From contig JBITNC010000001.1 of assembly GCA_050084985.1 (NCBI GenBank), positions 64,728,001 to 64,792,000 on the forward strand: a DNA stretch of 64,000 nt, in the 5' to 3' direction. Below the pieces are notes generated by a model. The model saw only the letters and a list, made by a program, of their open reading frames with translations. It did not search any database and was not told the origin of the DNA. Numbering within the stretch: the stretch's first letter is position 1; every line of letters starts with the position of its first letter. The DNA comes from Nageia nagi. Its lineage: Eukaryota > Pinophyta. Both the position numbers and the translations under genes were made by a program. Shown here one piece after another: positions 22,750 through 35,000 of the stretch.

Positions 22750-25277
22750 CATGAGTAGCTCCCTCTATTTACATTGCCACCACTATCTACCCTATGGCTC
22801 TTTCAAGCACTACTATCACTTGATATGGAAAAAGAGCCTAAGATATTGCTAGTACTAATACCATGGGTAGCCAATAGAGCCTTGGATTTACCATACTTCT
22901 CCCTATTATGCTGGCCTATCTCCTAATGTAACTTTTGCTATGTCTCTACCTGCTTGGAAATGAACACCCAAGACTCATTTGAAGGAGGCATGTCTAATCT
23001 CTCTTGCATATTCTTGTTATCTTTCTCTTAAATGGAAATCCATACATCCATCTCAACCAAGGTATCTTATAGCTAACCTAAGCTACTCTTAAGTGAGTTT
23101 AACTTCACCTCCATAGGTCTCAATATCATTACCTTAGCCTCTAGTGACCTTAATATCTCCACTTTAGCCTCTAATGATTGAAGGCTAGCCTCTAACAATT
23201 GAAGGCTAGCAAACTACTCCTCTAAGATAGCAACCTTGGCTACCATATCATCTACAAAAGCCAAAAAATGTTGTTAGTTCATAAAAAAATTAAATAATAT
23301 ATAAACTAAAAAGTTTTAACTAAATTTTTTAATATATACCTAATGAAATTAAAGGAATGACTTTGGCTAATAACTTGATGTCTAGTGTAGGGGCCCTAGA
23401 ATTCGATGGTACTAGTGGGAAAATCTAAGGTTGTAATGCATCCTAAGGTATCTCCACATCCTCATCATCCTCATTAGATGACTCATTTAATGACACCTTT
23501 ACCCCATCCTCCTCATATAAAACTATTATCCCAAGAGGGGAAAGTATAATACCATACCCACCACACCTCATATCCCTAAATGATGTTAGGAGCAAAATAA
23601 ATAATTGTTCTAGTATCTAACTCATGTAGATCCTCCCATATGCTTTGCTAGACTAGCATAACTAATGCATCATCAAAGGAATTCCTCTCATGCCTCTACC
23701 TCATGTAGTATCTCACACCCATTGGAATGTCTTATGTGAGCCCAAATTATTATAGAACATGATCAAGGTAGTATGGATCCACTCCCCTTTACCTAGTATA
23801 TAGAAAATAATGTTGTCTCACCTAGGTAATCTGATGTGCATCCTCATACCAGGCATAATCCTGGTATGCAACCCACATAATTTTTTTAGTCTAAAGAGCA
23901 TAAATAATCTCCATTCTTCTTACCTTAATGTCACATGGGGATCTGAAATAACCTAGTATGGATACCCAATAGTACATGGTAGGCTCTATAAAGTTATTTC
24001 TTTACCTCACCAATCCAACTAGTCTAAATACTGCAACATGCTCATATGCCCACACCTGAAGAAGATAAGTGTGGGCTACTGTAATGTTGGATTTACCCAT
24101 AGTAATAATGTGGTGTAAATATTTATAAATTTTTGATAATATGCATGGTCTCCATGCATACATTATCCCCTAGTGAATATGTCTCTCACTATCCAAACTA
24201 GTCCCAAAGAAAATACAAAATTATTCTTATTTGGATACAAGAATATTGCAATAAATGAAGCCACCAATAGCCATAGGTTCCTCACCTCGGGATCATAATA
24301 ACATGTTGTATGTAAGTAGGCCATCCTAAGCTCCCAATCATGATTAGGATTTCCTATTAGCTAGGAAGATAGAATACCCTCTCTAAATGGTCACTGATGA
24401 TAGCATGTGGAACTAATCTCCTATGAATGGGAATATGTTAGATCCTATAGATATCCAAGAGTGTGATAGTCATATCTCTTTGGGGAACATGGAAGGTGTA
24501 GGAAATTACATCCCAACGCTCAATCAAAGCTATCAATAATGAAAAATCTACCTGTATGTGGACAACAATGGATAAATCATATAAACCTACCGCCTCCTAC
24601 ATGTCATTATCATGGTTGGAATAAATCCAACCATGTGCCCTCTCTAGGGCCTCTAATTTCATAGGTCCCCCTTGCACTAGGTGTTTCTGATCATGTAAAA
24701 TGAAAATGCATTATTAATTAATAAATATTAATATTAACATACTTACTTAAAATGACTGTGTATGTTAAAATAAACATTAAGGGCATACTCTCCTCCTAGA
24801 TCTAATAACAAATAAAATTTAAACCTCCCTTTTCAAATTGACAATGCATATATACAAATTGTATTGGAGCAAAATAAATTTGAAATAAAACAAAAATAAT
24901 TTAATATCCCATATGAATGCCAAAATTGTATATGCAAAATAATAAAATCCTCCCATTTTCTCTCGTAGATTTGAAGTAAAAAAAACCTTAGGGTTTTGAC
25001 AACATAAGAAAATTGGTAATAAAATTGAAATGGACAAGCAAAACAATGAGAAAATGAAACTTACAACATGGTTTGTAGGAATACTACTAATATACTTGGC
25101 CACATATCCCTTTCTTCTCGCTAAGGGATGCTTAATAGACCTCCAATCAACATTTGTCATGTCAACACAAAGAAGGGAAAATTGAATAGTCAAACAAGGA
25201 ATAATGGACCCCACTTCATAGTGGAAACAAGATCTAAAGTGCAAATCGACCATTGAAAATGAATTTTCAACAAGCAA
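22750..25277 (-). pseudogene. plant mobile domain (PMD) gene of element B, two or more exons, antisense to gag
   Basis: Exon 1 is 25277-25065 (71 codons from MLVENSFSMVD) and ends at a GTAAGT donor. An intron of about 378 bp ends at a TGATCAG acceptor (AG at 24688-24687). Exon 2 continues in phase 0 with KHLVQGGPMKLEALERAHGW. It then has LLIALIERWDVISYTFHV, followed by MTITLLDIYRI. This matches the PMD (aminotransferase-like/MAIN-like) core: ALVERW...THTFHLP.GE.TVTL.D. Further left come an acidic stretch (NESSNEDDED near 23480) and a long heptad-like coiled coil (about 23260-23000, repeated LEAKVEILRSLEAKVMIL). Stops and shifts occur in exon 2. PMD proteins occur in host genes and in transposons, and their biochemical role is unclear. 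Confidence 0.8.
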
Positions 25278-26339
25278 GGTAGGTACTAAAATAATAGGTG
25301 AAAATGATAACCCTTTTTTATCTTTTCCTCAGTTTTATCAATTTTTTTCTGAAACCCTATATTATTTTTCTACATTAAAATCTCAAAATTGGTACATGTA
25401 ATATTGAATTTGATCACTTATACATGAAATAAAATATGTTACATCTCTCTCATTTCTTTTTGAAAAAACATTTCAATGATTTTCAAAGCATCGATGTCCT
25501 TCCTGATTGTCGATGCCCTAATTTTAATTATTATTACAAGTTAACAATAGCATAATGATTATCTTGTTGAAAATATGTTATAAAATGACATTATTTTACA
25601 AATATATTTTTTAATAAAAATATTAAGCAAAATGTTTGAAGATAAGTTTAATTAATTATTGAAAATCATGACACCCGTTATGTGCTAAACTATCTTCAAG
25701 GCATCCACACCATAAGTCTCAATGATTTTTATTGCAATTTTTTTTTCATATCTAATAATATTAGATCGTTATTTCTTTGAATATATAGTACAAGTGTAAA
25801 TATTATATTTATATCTTTCATGATTATTTTTCAAAGCAATGCATTTTTATTGACAAAATATTAAATTATAGGCCATGGAAATCCCATGAGCACAATCTTT
25901 CAAAATTACAAGTCATCTGATTCCAAAACCTATTATAGGCTTGGGGCATGTCTTTACCTCATTAGCTTGATGATCATATGCTATAAGTTGCAACAATAGT
26001 ATTTTAACAAAAAATATTATATTAATTTCATCCTTTCTCTTACTTTGATTATTATTTTGATGGATGTAATCTATGCGGGTATTGTTTCTTTTGTTTTCAT
26101 AGATCATATTGAAGAGTAGGACCTAAAAGGTACCATCAATCCTCTACACATGATTTCATTTTGGCTTGATCACCTCATAGAAGCTAGTGTGAGGGACAAT
26201 ACAAGACCAAAAGGGAGAAAATAAGATATCATATTTAGCATAGCAATCATGAAAGGGAAGCACAATTCAACCTTGATCTTTTTTCACTTCTCAAAACTTG
26301 TTTGGATTATGCAATTTCAAAGATTTTCATTTCATATCC
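25278..26339. other. 3' non-coding region of element B
   Basis: About 1.1 kb of AT-rich DNA lies between the PMD gene's 5' end and the polypurine tract. I see no ORF with similarity. It would contain the promoter of the antisense PMD gene if that gene was ever transcribed independently. Confidence 0.5.
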
Positions 26340-26353
26340 AAAGAGGGGGTAAA
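26340..26353 (+). other. polypurine tract of element B
   Basis: AAAGAGGGGGTAAA directly precedes the LTR start TGTAGATTCC at 26354. A purine-rich tract with a G-run is the usual plus-strand primer in plant gypsy elements. Confidence 0.8.
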
Positions 26354-27025
26354 TGTAGATTCCTAAAAATGATTTATTAATAAATCATATTTTAGAATTC
26401 TCTAAATATTAAAAATACTATTACAAATATCAAGATAAAGTTGATATTACAATACAATACCATGTGTTATACTAAATGCAATATCATTTATAATGGTTCA
26501 TATCTTAAATATTAAAAAGATTATATTATTGCTACAAGTCATATTTCACTCCTTTATATATTATTGAAGGTTAGAAATGGAGGATTTGGAGATTGATATT
26601 CCTATTGGATCTCTTTGATATGTGGTTATCCCATATATTATTCTTTTGGTGCCTCTAGACACCACCTATTTGAGGATCTATTATGCTATGAGATTTTATT
26701 ACTTTCTATACGTTGTGCATGATTTAATTTTGTAATTTTTAAGGTATCAATGTTGTATTACTTTCATGTCATCTACATGGTGTTTCTTTGATATCTAGAT
26801 CTACAGATAAGATAGACAATGAACACTCATCTGTATAATTGGATATCATTACCAAGCTTGTCATTGATATGATACAATCCTCCATATACCCTTCTCATAA
26901 CTTGGATATTACCTATAATAATTAGGTTTATAATTTTCATTTATTAATCATTTTATTTGAATAAATATCATATTCAATAGACTTATTTGTGTTTATATTA
27001 TTATTTACATAATTCAAGGTCTACA
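26354..27025 (+). repeat. 3' LTR of element B
   Basis: This 672-bp LTR begins TGTAGATTCC and ends AAGGTCTACA. The termini form a short inverted repeat, TGTAGA...TCTACA. It is preceded by the polypurine tract, and its last ~350 bp match 14340-14688. The target duplication cannot be tested because the other outer end is lost. Confidence 0.85.
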
Positions 27026-27072
27026 ATAAATTTTTAAATAAACTTTTTAACTCTTCAATATCAGCAAAAAGT

Positions 27073-28323
27073 TGTTGGTAACCTATTACTATATAAAAAT
27101 ATAGTTGAGAAATTAATATACTTTAAACTAAAAGAAAATAAGAAACAAGATCAATCACATAAGAGAGAACAAACAATGTAACATGGTTCATCTAGTATGG
27201 GCTACATCCATAGAGAATATCCAATCCTTTGATTGAATCAATTCAAAGCCACCAAGAGATACAACCAAAAACCAAAATTTTGTACCTTTATATTTGGCTC
27301 TTAAAAGGAATCCTCACTACAATAGTCTCTCTCACAAGGATTTACCTCCTCTTCCTATTTCTCACTTCTATGCAAATCTACAATCTAATTCCCTCTTATC
27401 CATCTAATTCCATAATAAATATTACATATATTTATAGAGATATATTATAATCTTTTTTAGTCCAAACTAAAATGGAATTACATGAATTAGGTTTGTCATA
27501 CCTTGCAACCTTAGATCACACACTAAAAATTAGCTCCAAGAGCAAGACCAAGTTCCTGTTGGAATGTATAATACATTATTGTAAAGGTTTTGTAATAATA
27601 TTATATGTAAGTTCACTAATACTTAAGGGTATCATTTGATACCTTAAGTATTTAAGTGAATATGATAATGTAACTTGTCTTACACTCCATGTCATGAGCA
27701 TGCCCCTTGGGTAAAAGGATGTGCATGTCATGCTTTTGTACATTGGGTAAAAGGGTGATCCAAAGAGAGATTTTGGCCTATAAATAGAAGGCTCCATATT
27801 TGGATCATACACCAATTAGTGGAGTAAAGTTATGCTATATAATAGTGCTTAGGAGTTAGGAGGATTTTAAGAGAGTTGTATTTGTGATTGAAGTAAAGAT
27901 ATAGTTAGTAGATGTACTTCTAGTTGGAGGAACCACTTACATCTTGTGTTATCTTTGTGAGATTAATTTGTGAGTTTGTTAGATGTGTTTTGTGAGCTTT
28001 CATGTGATCTTGGTAGAGTAGGTTTATTTATGTTATATTGCAACTCCCATAGTTCTCAACACCAAAATAGAGCTTCTCCATCTTTGGAGTCATAATCAAC
28101 CACCATTAGATAGGTTGGGTTGTCGAGATTGACTTCCAGTTTGTCAACTATAATTCATCCCTTGATTAATTGGTAGACTAGCATGATTCATCCTCTTCCT
28201 ATCTTATTGGTACTGATCAATCTCCTTCCCCCTAATTGGACTTGTTGAATAGCCTTATTCATGTCAAGTGCAAAATAAAGAGCTGAAAAATGTAAGCTAA
28301 AAAAATAGGCTTAATTACTAACA
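27073..28323 (-). repeat. 3' LTR of element G, interrupted by a solo LTR
   Basis: The LTR starts near TGTTGGTAACC at 27073 and ends CTAACA at 28323. It is interrupted at 27557-28050 by an A-family LTR. Sequence on both sides (GAGCAAGACC... and CCAAAATAGAGC...) is contiguous in the G right LTR around 30655-30680. Next to it on + is CTCTCACTTTGAGAC, whose reverse complement is the polypurine-tract type GTCTCAAAGTGAGAG. Confidence 0.8.
27557..28050 (+). mobile_element. solo LTR of the copia A family
   Basis: About 494 bp beginning TGTTGGAATGTATAATAC and ending near AACTCCCA. It is closely similar to the A LTR at 9577-10058. No internal sequence, primer site or partner LTR is attached. It sits inside the LTR of G. 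Flanks read AGTTCC on the left and AGTTCT on the right, compatible with a target duplication with one mismatch. The family hairpin is at 27612-27660 and is nearly perfect. Solo LTRs arise by recombination between the two LTRs of a full element. Confidence 0.85.
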
Positions 28324-28899
28324 ATCTCTCACTTTGAGACTAATTTCCTACAACACCTTGCAACCTTGTATCTATATAGTCTCATCTTAACCTCTAATTT
28401 TGTGAGACCAATTGAAATTATGAGAACATATAATTACTTCTTTGCAACCACATATGCATTTACCTTTTTAATTTGATGTTTGATGAACCTAAATTAGTTT
28501 GCACCTCCCATTCCATGGGTCATATCACCATCTTGTACAAATTCTATTCCAAGCCTTTCATTGTACAATTCTCCTTCCTCTTCTTTCATCATGTATACAC
28601 ACATCATGCAAACCTTCCATACATGTAGGTAACTTATTCATCCCAAGCTCCCATTGCTTCATGGATTTTATTTGAATTAACATTCACCACCATTAGCATA
28701 CAACATATATGAAACTATGGGAAAATAATAACTTATCCTTTCACATCTTATAATATACCTTGGTGGAGTTTATAAATCTTGATGTTGAATACCTCCTTGT
28801 AGCTTTGGTATCTACATCTTCTTCATCTTATCCTTGGAAACATCCTTTACAACCTTGAAGAAATTCATTGTCCTTTTCTTTTCACCAAATCCCACTTCA

Positions 28900-29340
28900 T
28901 TCTTGTACCCAAACTTATGATGTCCAATGACTACATTCCCACCTGTAGGATCTAAATACATAGCATCATTAGAATTTTTAGTAAGAAAATATAATGTACC
29001 AACATATTACCTCTAGCAAAAACTATGGAACCCTTACACACCTTCCAATTATTATTTCTAAATGGAATTTCTTACCAAGAAGTTTTCTTGCAAAAATAAG
29101 ATTCCTTTTTAAATCATGGATGTGCCTCATATCCTTGAGCATCCATTAATTTCTATTAGGAAATTTGGTCTTAATTTTCCTAAACTAAAAATCTTGCATG
29201 GTTGATCATTACCCAATGATACCTATCTAAAATCACCTTGAAAATACCTACAAAATATTCTTTGTGAGAAGTGTAATGGAAATAAGCACTTGAATTTATA
29301 GCCTAATAATTATTATGTATATAAAGAGATAATATCAAAA
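28900..29340 (-). pseudogene. element G protease/GAG-pre-integrase remnant
   Basis: On the - strand the translation shows pieces such as MLKDMRHIHDLKRNLIFARK. This matches the copia segment DVRY(I/V)P..KRNLIS..KL that follows the protease. An upstream piece reads HYTSHKEYFVG, like HATSHKEYF of protease. Frameshifts separate the pieces. The rest of pol does not follow: the LTR is reached within about 600 bp. Confidence 0.65.
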
Positions 29341-29399
29341 CATATTATAGAATCTCATTAGTCATATTAGCCTCTTAATTATTACATTCGTTTCCCTCT

Positions 29400-30065
29400 T
29401 TTCCATCTACCTTCCTTAAACAATAATCCCTTTTCAAGTGCACCTTCTTCCCATAATACCAACACTCCATATGATATTTTCCCTTAGAGGTCCCTTCTTG
29501 ATTTTCTTAAGTTTAATTTATGCCTCTCTCCCTTTGTCTTTCCTTATTCTCAACAAGTAATGCACCAAGATAACCTCTTATTTCCCTTATAATTTTTCTT
29601 TGCACATCCTCACTAAGAAGGATGCCCACCACATCATCAAATACTAACTTGTTAAAAGCTAAAGCAAAGTTACTAACTACCATCATTAAGCTATTCTCTC
29701 TATCTAAAAATGAACATAATATCAACAAAGACATGATCTCATTCTTAAAATCTAAACCTATTGAATGCAATTTATTAGTAACAATATTAAACTCATTCAA
29801 GTGGTTTGGAATGGATCCTCCTTCAATCATTTGCATATTAATTTTTTTTTTCATGAAAATACCTTATTTGAGGCTAATGGTTTTTCATACAACCTAACCA
29901 ACTTGTCTATGACATCCTTTATAGTATTTTCCTTGGAGATGCTGATGCCAATTGCTTCTCCTAAAAATAACTCCTCATCAAACATACTTGAAGGTTTCTT
30001 TATATTTCCCTCAAGAGGAAGAAAAAGATCCTTTTGGTACAAGTAGTGCTCCATTTGCATATTTC
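29400..30065 (-). pseudogene. element G gag
   Basis: Two open frames (30060-29851 and 29854-29513) overlap with a frameshift. They encode FDEELFLGEAIGISISKEN, then VIDKLVRLYEKPLASNK, GGSIPNHLNEFNIVTNKLHS and LDFKNEIMSLLILCSFLDREN. This is the copia gag (UBN2-type) order: LYEKPS..NK, then HLNEFN...QL...G, then LL.SLP.S. The zinc knuckle follows at about 29480-29430. It is degraded to CWYYGKKVHLKRDY, so two of the CCHC residues are tyrosine. The closest match in the window is the gag of F. Confidence 0.85.
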
Positions 30066-30184
30066 AAAATTGAAAATTTTTCCATTAAACTTTTCCACCC
30101 TGAACCTCCCTTATTCTTTCATTTTTTCCACTCAATTAATAAACCCCTCAACCTTTTTATTAAGAGCACCTAATAAAAAAAATA

Positions 30185-30197
30185 GGCTCTAATACCA
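30185..30197 (-). other. primer-binding site of element G
   Basis: On the - strand TGGTATTAGAGCC lies two bases inside the right LTR. It matches the initiator-Met tRNA complement with one change. Confidence 0.85.
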
Positions 30198-30199
30198 CA

Positions 30200-30939
30200 T
30201 GTTAGGATTCACTATATAAAAATATATTTTAGTAATTAATATACTTTAAATTAGAATAAAATAAGCATTAAGATCAATTACATAAGAGAGAACAAACTAT
30301 GTAACATGGTTCACCCAATGTGGGCTACATCTATAGAGAATACCCAATCACTTGACTAAATCATTCCAAAACCACCAAGAGATACAACCAAACCATTTTA
30401 CCTTTCTCTTTGGTTCTTATAAAGAATCCTCACTAAAATAGTATCTCTCATAAGTATTTATCTTCTCTTCTTATTTCTCACACATATACAAATATATAAT
30501 CTAGTTCCCTCTTATCCATCCAAAATTTTACAATGAATCTTATATATATTTATAGATATCCATTACAATCTTAATTTTAGTCCTAAATAAATTGGAATGA
30601 CATGCATCAGGTTTACCATCCCATGCAACCTTAGATCACATACTAAAATTAGCTCTAGAGTGAGTTCCTAGCCTTAAAATAGAGCTTTTCTATCTATAGA
30701 GTTGTAATCAACCACCATCAGACTAACTAGGTTGTTAAGATTAGCTTCCACCATTTCAATTGCAATTAATCCCTTGATCATTTGGCTGATTGACATGATT
30801 GGCATCCTTTTGGTTGATTGGTCCTGATCAACCCTTTTCCCATCAACTATACCTATTGATCATCCTTATGCATGTCAACTATAAAATAGATAGCTGAAAA
30901 ATGTAAGTTAGCCAAAAAAATCAAGCTCAAATTCTAATA
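30200..30939 (-). repeat. 5' LTR of element G
   Basis: It begins on + with TGTTAGGATTCAC and ends near CTAATA (expected CTAACA). It is about 740 bp and matches the left LTR once the solo LTR is removed. It also matches F LTRs over several blocks (GGTTCACC, CCTTAGATCACA, AAAATAGAGCTTT). Confidence 0.8.
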
Positions 30940-31053
30940 GAATACAATTAAAAAATCTAGCAAAAGATTTGGCTTTATGAATTTATCCTCTTCTACCATT
31001 TCTTATTCAAACACAAAAAATAGGATTCATTCAAAATTGATATATCCTTTTTC

Positions 31054-32033
31054 AAAATTTTAAAGTTACCATCAACAATGGTGAATAATGGAATGAGCCT
31101 TGATAGCATGTTAAGAAATTTTAAGTTAACATAATCCTAAGATGGTGAACAATGGAAGGAGCTCTAATACCATGTTAGGATTTTAAATTCATCATATTCT
31201 AGGGCTTATGAATAATGGCATGAGATTTGATACCATGTTATAATTTTGAGGGTTACTACGTTACAAATCTAGTGAAGTACAAGATTAATATTTTATTCTA
31301 ATTGAATATTTTCAGGTTCACCAACCTTCACATGTTGATGAACACCCTCAAACATTACCAAAACTACCTTTATTTTTTTGATTGAATGATTTGAAGAGAT
31401 AAATAAGATCTATTTATGTGAATACTCTCCTAAAGTGATAAATTTTGATGAAGTTCTATTATTCTAGAAAACTCCTTTGAATTTGGGATTGCCAAGTTAC
31501 CAAAACTATGGAAAATAAGAAGTGTGAAAACCAATATAAATATGATGACCAATTTGCCAAACAAAACTTTACAAAATTATACCTTATGATACATCATTAG
31601 AAAGGTACACTAAGAAATGTGGTAACCAATACAAATGTGATGACCAAGTTATCAAAATATTTTTTAGAAAATTATACCCTATGATATATGGTTGGAAATG
31701 TATTGAAGATACATTTTCAATGATGTATACCATTGTTCAAATGGATGAGAAGAACCCTAGAGAATCATGTTTGAAATTGAGATCACCAAGAAGATTTCTA
31801 CTCACCAAATGGAGTTGTTATTTGCCAATGATAGGGTCACCTTGAGAGTGTTATGAATTTGGTGATTCTAAATAAAAATGGATAATGTAAAATATAATTA
31901 GAAAACTAGAGAAATCATATTTCCAATAATGAAATACCCATAAAATTTAGAGAAAAGGAATGTTGAAAATTTAGACAAGAAAACTTGGTCACTATAGAGT
32001 TTTGCAGTTGATAGGCTTCCCATAGGGTGGAAA
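31054..32033 (-). repeat. left LTR of element H, first part
   Basis: It matches 36925-37720: repeated GGTGAACAATGG, TGATAGCATGTTA, GAAATGTGG.AACCAATA and CCATAGGGT words in the same order. The homology breaks at about 32033 after CATAGGGTGGAAA and resumes at 35384. The first ~190 bp contain three copies of a ~70-bp unit with a primer-site-like word. Confidence 0.75.
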
Positions 32034-35000
32034 GAAGGGAAATTTTTAATATACCTCCCTCAAAAATGAATTTTAATAGGAAGGTGATCACCCAAGGGAG
32101 TCAATGTTAGGAAATGGTAAATATCATGTGTGAAAATGCAAGGGGCATTTTTAATATCTAGTTGAGCCATCGATATATTGGTAAGTATTTTATAAGGAGA
32201 GGGGGAAAGGGTATTTAAAATTCATGTGAAATATTATATCGGTAAAATAAAGGGGGCCTGGGTGGTTGAGGAGGGAATGGGGTGCATAGTTAAGGGTGGG
32301 GGTATTAAAAATTGATTCAATTTTTTTGGTAAAATGGTAAGTTTTTTAAAAAGTTATTATTTATTATATAGGGGTTTACCATGAGAAGTTTAATACATTT
32401 GAAAGGGAGGTGGTAAATTTTAAAAATACGAGATTTTTTAAGAAGCCTATTTTTGCACGTATTTTGAAGGTTTTCTACTAAGTGACTCCCCCTAGGGTGA
32501 TCAATCTCAAAACCTATTTGAAAATAGGGCAATCAATTTCAAAACTATTAGAAAATGAGGCGATCAATTTTGAACCCTATTATGCCTGTTAGAAAAGCGA
32601 TGAAAAATAAAAATATAAGGCCAATAATAATCATTCAAATACTTAATTGATATATTTCTTTTTCTTCTTTGAATAAATTTTGATAGATCCTACAAACCTT
32701 TGAATCCTTTGAGTTTAAAAGGATGGTAAAAGACTTATTTATTTTTCTATATCTAATAAAATTAAAAAATTAAAAGATTAAACTCACAACCATCACAAAA
32801 AATAACTAATTATAATATAATAATTTACTACCTATCCATATTTAATTTTACATATAATTATTGTTATAATTCAATATTAATTCTTACATTATCATAGTTA
32901 TAATTCAATATAATTTATTAAATTTCTTAGGCATCAACTCTGCCAAGATAAAATGCACCAAAATTAACATTAGCATATTCATTATTAAATTTTCTTAGGC
33001 ATCAACTACACCAAGATAAATTAGCACCAAAATTAATATTAGCATATCTATATTGTTAATTTTACACGATGAATCTAAATAATATCAAAACCCTTTCTCT
33101 AAACATGGATTTTCTTACTTGATCGACCAAAAATTTGGAACACCAAAAACCAAAGGTGAAGTCAAAACCTCTCTCTAACTTCTTGAACTAGAAACAATAC
33201 ATATTCCAAAGTTGTTGTTTCCTATGGAAAGAATATCACTACTATTTTCTCAATTCCTCTTAGAATTTGAGTGCTTAAAAGAGATTATAATAATTTTAGA
33301 ACACTAATAGATATTGGAGAATATATTTCTATACAAATTTAATTCAATTAATAGAGTGTTGGTGTATTGCCAATACCCTCTTGATGTGACATTTTGACAT
33401 GGCATCAAGATTCTCTTAGCATGCCACCAATATCTACTTGTAATTTCATTGTAACCCATCATCCACTCAATGCTTTGTGATTAAATAATTATGCATCCAC
33501 TCAAATACTACCCTACACTAACCAATAACTCTCTCTTCATACCAATGCTTGTGCTTCCAAATTTATCTAATAAATATTTTCACTTAAACTTGCCTTTGCC
33601 TAAACCTTTATTTCTTCCTCTTCTATTCAATGTTGGTAACTTTATAATTTTATTTTGTTGGTGAAATTCACATAGAAAATAAAAAACTTTAGAATTAATC
33701 TTAACACCAATTCACCATTATTCGATTGGGACTTCATGCCTACCTATAACAATCATAGGCCAAAGTAAAGATTTTATCTACATGAAAAGGATTCCAATTC
33801 AAATTTGTGACCTCTTGGATGGATGTTTGGTATTAGAAATCAACTAAAACCATGAATATTCATGTTAAAACCATGCAATAAGCTCAACAACTATGATTTT
33901 ATGATAATATAAGAAAAAATTAAAGAGTTGAGCAAAGGTTTTACAGTAGAAAATGGATAGTCCTTTGATAAAGAGCGATAATAATAACAATAATTAAAAT
34001 ATGGCATAAATAATGAAGACCTTACAAGGCACAACTTGGTATGTTCAGAGGGTAAGAAGTAAAAGGATGATGTGAGAGCCTTCAATTATGGTGTAAGAAA
34101 TGGTTGTGAAACACCTTATGGAATGACATATCGATTGGGCCTATTTGAAGCTGATTGTCATATTAGACCTTTTCTAAGTCACCATATAGTGTACCATGGA
34201 ATGCTTATGGATCACAATCATTATGTACCATGGAATGCTACCTAACAAAATTTCGATCAACACTACTACCCATGGTTCCACAACTTCTACACATATTTCT
34301 CTCATGTTTTACTCACAAATTTGGTTTCCCAAATGTATTGAATAGAATGGTTTCATGGTAGATGATTATCCTCACCTTCTCAAGGGGTGATGCACATGAG
34401 ACTCATTATCATTCCCTACACCACACCTATCACTGATGGATTCCCAACATGCTCATGTCAAGAAAAAGCCATGTACGTAGACTAGTGGTGGTGCATACAT
34501 GTGTGTTGATAATATCCAAATATGTTATAATGTTTATCGAATAAGAGATCTTTCCATTAGTCCCTAACCATCCTAACCAAAGCATGAAGGGAGTGTAAAG
34601 ATCTAGATTTATGATATAAAATTTTGAGTATGTAGGTCATGGATGCAGCATATAATTCAAATGTTACTAATGGAAACCCATCAATTTTATATTAATAGAA
34701 TTGAATTTATATTTGTATCTTTTAACTACAACTATAAGATTTTACATTTGATTTATATTTAATCCCATTATAAGTTTTCATAAAGAATAAAGAGGAAACA
34801 TGACACACATGATGAAGCGATCATCTCAATTATCTCTCCATTCTTTTCCTCCCTTAAAAGAGGACCCAAAGTAGAGTAAGAACTATATCTTCAAGAAGCG
34901 GTAATAAGACTAAATTAGAAGGCAATGCCTAGGTCGTGGTTCTATGTAGGCTTTTCATTTTTTATATATTTTTGTATATTCAATTTAAAATACTTGATAC

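Larger units (their letters stand above)
14340..27025 (+). mobile_element. gypsy element B: pol-less LTR retrotransposon with gag and antisense PMD gene
   Basis: The direct repeats at 14340-14688 and 26354-27025 are LTRs. The interior holds gag on + (14821-21960, interrupted by element C), then a plant-mobile-domain gene on - (25277-22750), then a polypurine tract at 26340-26353. Without C the element is about 7.9 kb. No protease, RT, RNase H or integrase occurs in the 790 bp between the end of gag and the PMD gene. Some gypsy elements of the Tat lineage are known to carry extra, often antisense, ORFs near the 3' LTR, and PMD-like ORFs fit that pattern. Loss of pol makes B non-autonomous. Element E has the same plan. 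Confidence 0.8.
27073..30939 (-). mobile_element. copia element G: internally deleted LTR retrotransposon
   Basis: The LTRs at 27073-28323 (inflated by a solo LTR insertion) and 30200-30939 are related to each other and to those of element F. The primer site is at 30185-30197. The interior is only about 1.9 kb: gag, a zinc-knuckle remnant and a protease/GAG-pre-integrase remnant. Integrase core, RT and RNase H are missing. The orientation is - by primer site, polypurine tract (right of 28323) and reading direction. I see no matching 5-bp duplication at the outer ends. Confidence 0.8.

Noticed and set aside
24819-25064. Second half of the 152-codon - strand frame as a membrane protein
   Set aside because: The hydrophobic run begins right after a GTAAGT donor and is better explained as intron read-through upstream of the PMD core.
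29622-30173. Several + frames of 73-93 codons
   Set aside because: They are antisense shadows of the G gag on the - strand.
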